Shown here in pieces: positions 31,712 through 33,054 of a DNA stretch of 33,054 bases. Within the stretch, counting starts at the first letter, position 1. Every line of letters begins with the position of its first letter. Source of the DNA: Burkholderiales bacterium (lineage in GTDB: Bacteria; Pseudomonadota; Gammaproteobacteria; Burkholderiales; Burkholderiaceae_B). The position numbers and the translations under genes are program-made. The notes below the pieces were generated by a model. It was not told the origin of the DNA and did no database searches. It worked only from the letters and a program-made list of their open reading frames with translations. The stretch lies in contig SXZD01000252.1 in assembly GCA_005788065.1 (NCBI GenBank), forward strand, positions 1 to 33,054, written 5' to 3'.

Positions 31712-32242
31712 TTATTTCGTCAGAATGCCGATCATCGCCTCAGTGGCTGCACGGGTCGGATCAACGCTGCCAGCGCCACCGACGGTGCCCACGGCACGTC
31801 CATCACGGTCATATACGGTCTGCGAGCTGGAGACACCGGTTCCGATGGGACGACCATCGCGATCAATGATGACACCTGACGGCTGACGTGTTCCGATAAA
31901 ACGGCCATCCCGGTCGTACACGGCATTACCATCGCGGCGGGTATAACGGTCATTGCGACCGTCATCATCACGACGTGAGTAACGTCCGTCGTCATCGCGA
32001 TCACGACGCTTTTCAGCCTTGCGATCTTCGTTGCGCTCATGTGCCCTGCGGCTGACTTCCTGGCCGTGATTGCGAGGCTCATCACGGTAGTCGCGACGAT
32101 CACGGTATTCGCGACGTTCGCGCGAGTCGCGATCATCACGCTCATAGCGGTCACGGTCACGTTTGTCGGAATCTGCCCATGCGACCGAGGTTGTCATCAG
32201 CAAAGCCAAGGCAGTTGAGGTGAGAATTGTGCGTGCGTTCAT
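31712..32242 (-). CDS. Exported Arg/Asp-rich repeat protein of unknown function
   Basis: A 176-residue protein with a clear signal peptide (MNARTILTSTALALLMTTSVAWA, cut after about residue 23; quoted as basic start plus hydrophobic core). Residues 24-105 are almost entirely Arg, Asp, Glu, Lys and Tyr (DRDRYERDDRDSRERREYRD). Residues 105-160 hold three copies of a [YI]DRDGRxIGT-type unit (YDRDGRFIGT, IDRDGRPIGTG, YDRDGRAVGT). The C-terminus TRAATEAMIGILTK is helical. RcnB-like periplasmic proteins have a similar charged region but lack these repeats. The role is unknown; the mixed-charge region suggests binding to metals, nucleic acid or envelope polymers. Confidence 0.7.
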   Translation of the reverse strand: MNARTILTSTALALLMTTSVAWADSDKRDRDRYERDDRDSRERREYRDRRDYRDEPRNHGQEVSRRAHERNEDRKAEKRRDRDDDGRYSRRDDDGRNDRYTRRDGNAVYDRDGRFIGTRQPSGVIIDRDGRPIGTGVSSSQTVYDRDGRAVGTVGGAGSVDPTRAATEAMIGILTK

Positions 32243-32351
32243 GTACTGCTCCGGTGATATATATTGTTGACATCAGTTTAAACGCACGGGCAGGTCTTCC
32301 GTTGTCACACACTGGAGGGGGAATCCTGAGACGGTGGCTGACAGTGCGGCG

Positions 32352-32399
32352 CATCAACCGCAAACATCAACCGCAAACATCAACCGCAAACATCAACCG
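32352..32399. repeat. 13-bp tandem repeat CATCAACCGCAAA
   Basis: Three exact copies (32352-32364, 32365-32377, 32378-32390) and a fourth partial copy CATCAACCG (32391-32399). Identity of the copies suggests recent slippage expansion. Confidence 0.85.
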
Positions 32400-32613
32400 G
32401 ACCGAAAGGGCTATCCACCGACTCATATCGGCAGGCCGTCTGCTGGCCCGTCATGTCATACCAATCAAGCGTTCTAGGATCCATGTGGTATCGGTTTTCA
32501 ATCGGAAGGCGTTCAATGCCCCACGCCGACGAGTATAGTCCACCGCCTGATCAAACCCCGTTTGAATGAAAGCGTGCGTCGAGTCGGCGCGCACAGGGTG
32601 CCTGCCGCCATCC

Positions 32614-32619
32614 TTGACA
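32614..32619 (+). promoter_or_regulatory. -35-like TTGACA upstream of the desaturase gene
   Basis: A perfect TTGACA hexamer 125 bp upstream of the desaturase start. The region 16-18 bp downstream (cataagtatgg) gives only a poor -10. Just beyond it GTGTAC-AGTT-GTGCAC forms a direct repeat of GTGyAC that could bind a regulator. Confidence 0.3.
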
Positions 32620-32743
32620 ATAGAGTGATCCCTCCATAAGTATGGTGTACAGTTGTGCACAATAAGTCGGCTGTGGCATAGCGAGATCTACAGCCAAAGC
32701 GATGTCTGAGCCGATACACACACACTGAAAGCGAGGCATCAAC

Positions 32744-33054
32744 ATGGGCATTCCCACACACTTGAGTCCGGGCGAAATCGAGGAGTTCGGCCGCGAAATG
32801 GACGCCATCCGCAACGAGGTCATGGACTCCCGCGGCGCCAGAGACCGTCAATACATTCTGCGTGTCATCCGCGCTCAGCGCCTGTTGGCCCTCTCGGGCC
32901 GCATCGTTATGATGCTGTCCCTGCTTGCTTCGCCCTGGAGCCAATTGGCCTGGGCTGACATGACGTTGTTTTTGGTGGTCATGGGGACCGGCGCGTTCAT
33001 GCTGGGCCTGGCCAAAATCATCGAAAACATGGAAATCGGTCACAACGTCATGCA
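32744..33054 (+). CDS. Fatty acid desaturase, 3' end cut off
   Basis: The first 103 codons of a gene that runs out of the window. It starts MGIPTHLSPGEIEEFGREMD with the charged cytoplasmic segment AIRNEVMDSRGARDRQYILR, then two hydrophobic stretches (RLLALSGRIVMMLSLLASPW and MTLFLVVMGTGAFMLGLAK), then IENMEIGHNVMH, the beginning of the first histidine box of membrane acyl-lipid desaturases. These diiron enzymes insert double bonds into fatty acyl chains to adjust membrane fluidity. The full set of His boxes lies beyond the window, so regiospecificity cannot be judged. Confidence 0.83.
   Translation, partial: MGIPTHLSPGEIEEFGREMDAIRNEVMDSRGARDRQYILRVIRAQRLLALSGRIVMMLSLLASPWSQLAWADMTLFLVVMGTGAFMLGLAKIIENMEIGHNVM

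Larger units (their letters stand above)
32243..32743. other. 501-bp intergenic region between divergent repeat-protein and desaturase genes
   Basis: No convincing gene is seen. It holds the promoter of the minus-strand repeat protein on the left, a 13-bp tandem repeat in the middle (32352-32399) and the desaturase promoter on the right. The open frames in it are short, proline/arginine-rich and lack ribosome-binding sites. Confidence 0.6.

Noticed and set aside
1..33054. tRNA, rRNA, CRISPR arrays, insertion sequences, prophage or integrase
   Set aside because: Reading both strands gave no conserved tRNA arms, direct spaced repeats, transposase or integrase motifs.

Overview
The window reads as a chromosomal segment of a Gram-negative proteobacterium, most likely a betaproteobacterium of the order Burkholderiales. 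This is inferred from an H-NS-family protein with the TWTGRGKRPKWL core, a YaeQ protein, a UPF0178 protein, outer-membrane porin debris, PhoB-type and LexA-type operators and a moderately GC-rich base composition judged by eye. No rRNA, tRNA, CRISPR array, insertion sequence or integrase was recognised. Both ends are cut inside genes: a UPF0114/YqhA membrane protein on the left and a fatty acid desaturase on the right.

Layout: (1) 1-3313 holds yqhA, a membrane histidine kinase with a membrane fatty-acid-hydroxylase-type enzyme, RidA and an H-NS-like protein. (2) 3314-5082 is an AT-rich gap with a good Pho box leading into a Tat-exported PhoX-type phosphatase. (3) 5146-10309 is a tightly coupled minus-strand operon: a 59-residue exported stub resembling the start of DUF1329 proteins, a Tat-exported formylglycine-type sulfatase, a DUF1214 protein, and a DUF1254 domain fused to a metallo-beta-lactamase alkylsulfatase. 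The three large genes are joined by ATGA overlaps or abutting codons. (4) 10457-13242 is a coupled pair of membrane histidine kinases; the second has threonine in place of the phospho-acceptor histidine. (5) 13440-16458 holds a MRJP/yellow-type beta-propeller protein, an MFS transporter and a Mpo1-like protein. (6) 16689-18287 is a VCBS-type secreted protein with a 14-proline run and a clear terminator. (7) 18389-21103 is a RelE-type toxin with an XRE antitoxin, followed within a few bases by a CbxX-type AAA ATPase and a PNPOx-like flavoprotein, with a perfect 18-bp palindrome as likely operator. (8) 21159-23890 holds an alpha/beta hydrolase, an MFS transporter and YaeQ. (9) 23992-24731 is a vapBC module with two operator-like inverted repeats 22 bp apart and a LexA box upstream. 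(10) 24825-27189 holds a BLUF photoreceptor-membrane domain-histidine kinase fusion, convergent with exoD. (11) 27407-30856 is a four-gene ABC importer of the phosphonate/phosphite/selenate type, then yaiI. (12) 31343-32743 is a debris-rich region with a porin C-terminus, a possible LivF-like C-terminus, an Arg/Asp-rich exported repeat protein and a 13-bp tandem repeat, before the desaturase.

Themes: four membrane histidine kinases (one apparently a pseudokinase, one blue-light sensing) occur without any response regulator in the window. Two toxin-antitoxin modules have readable operators. Several systems scavenge oxyanion esters: PhoX for phosphate esters, two mechanistically unrelated sulfatases, and a Phn-like importer. 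The best candidates for something not previously described are the sulfatase/DUF1214/DUF1254-alkylsulfatase operon and the BLUF-transmembrane-kinase. No database searches were run; family assignments come from reading motifs.
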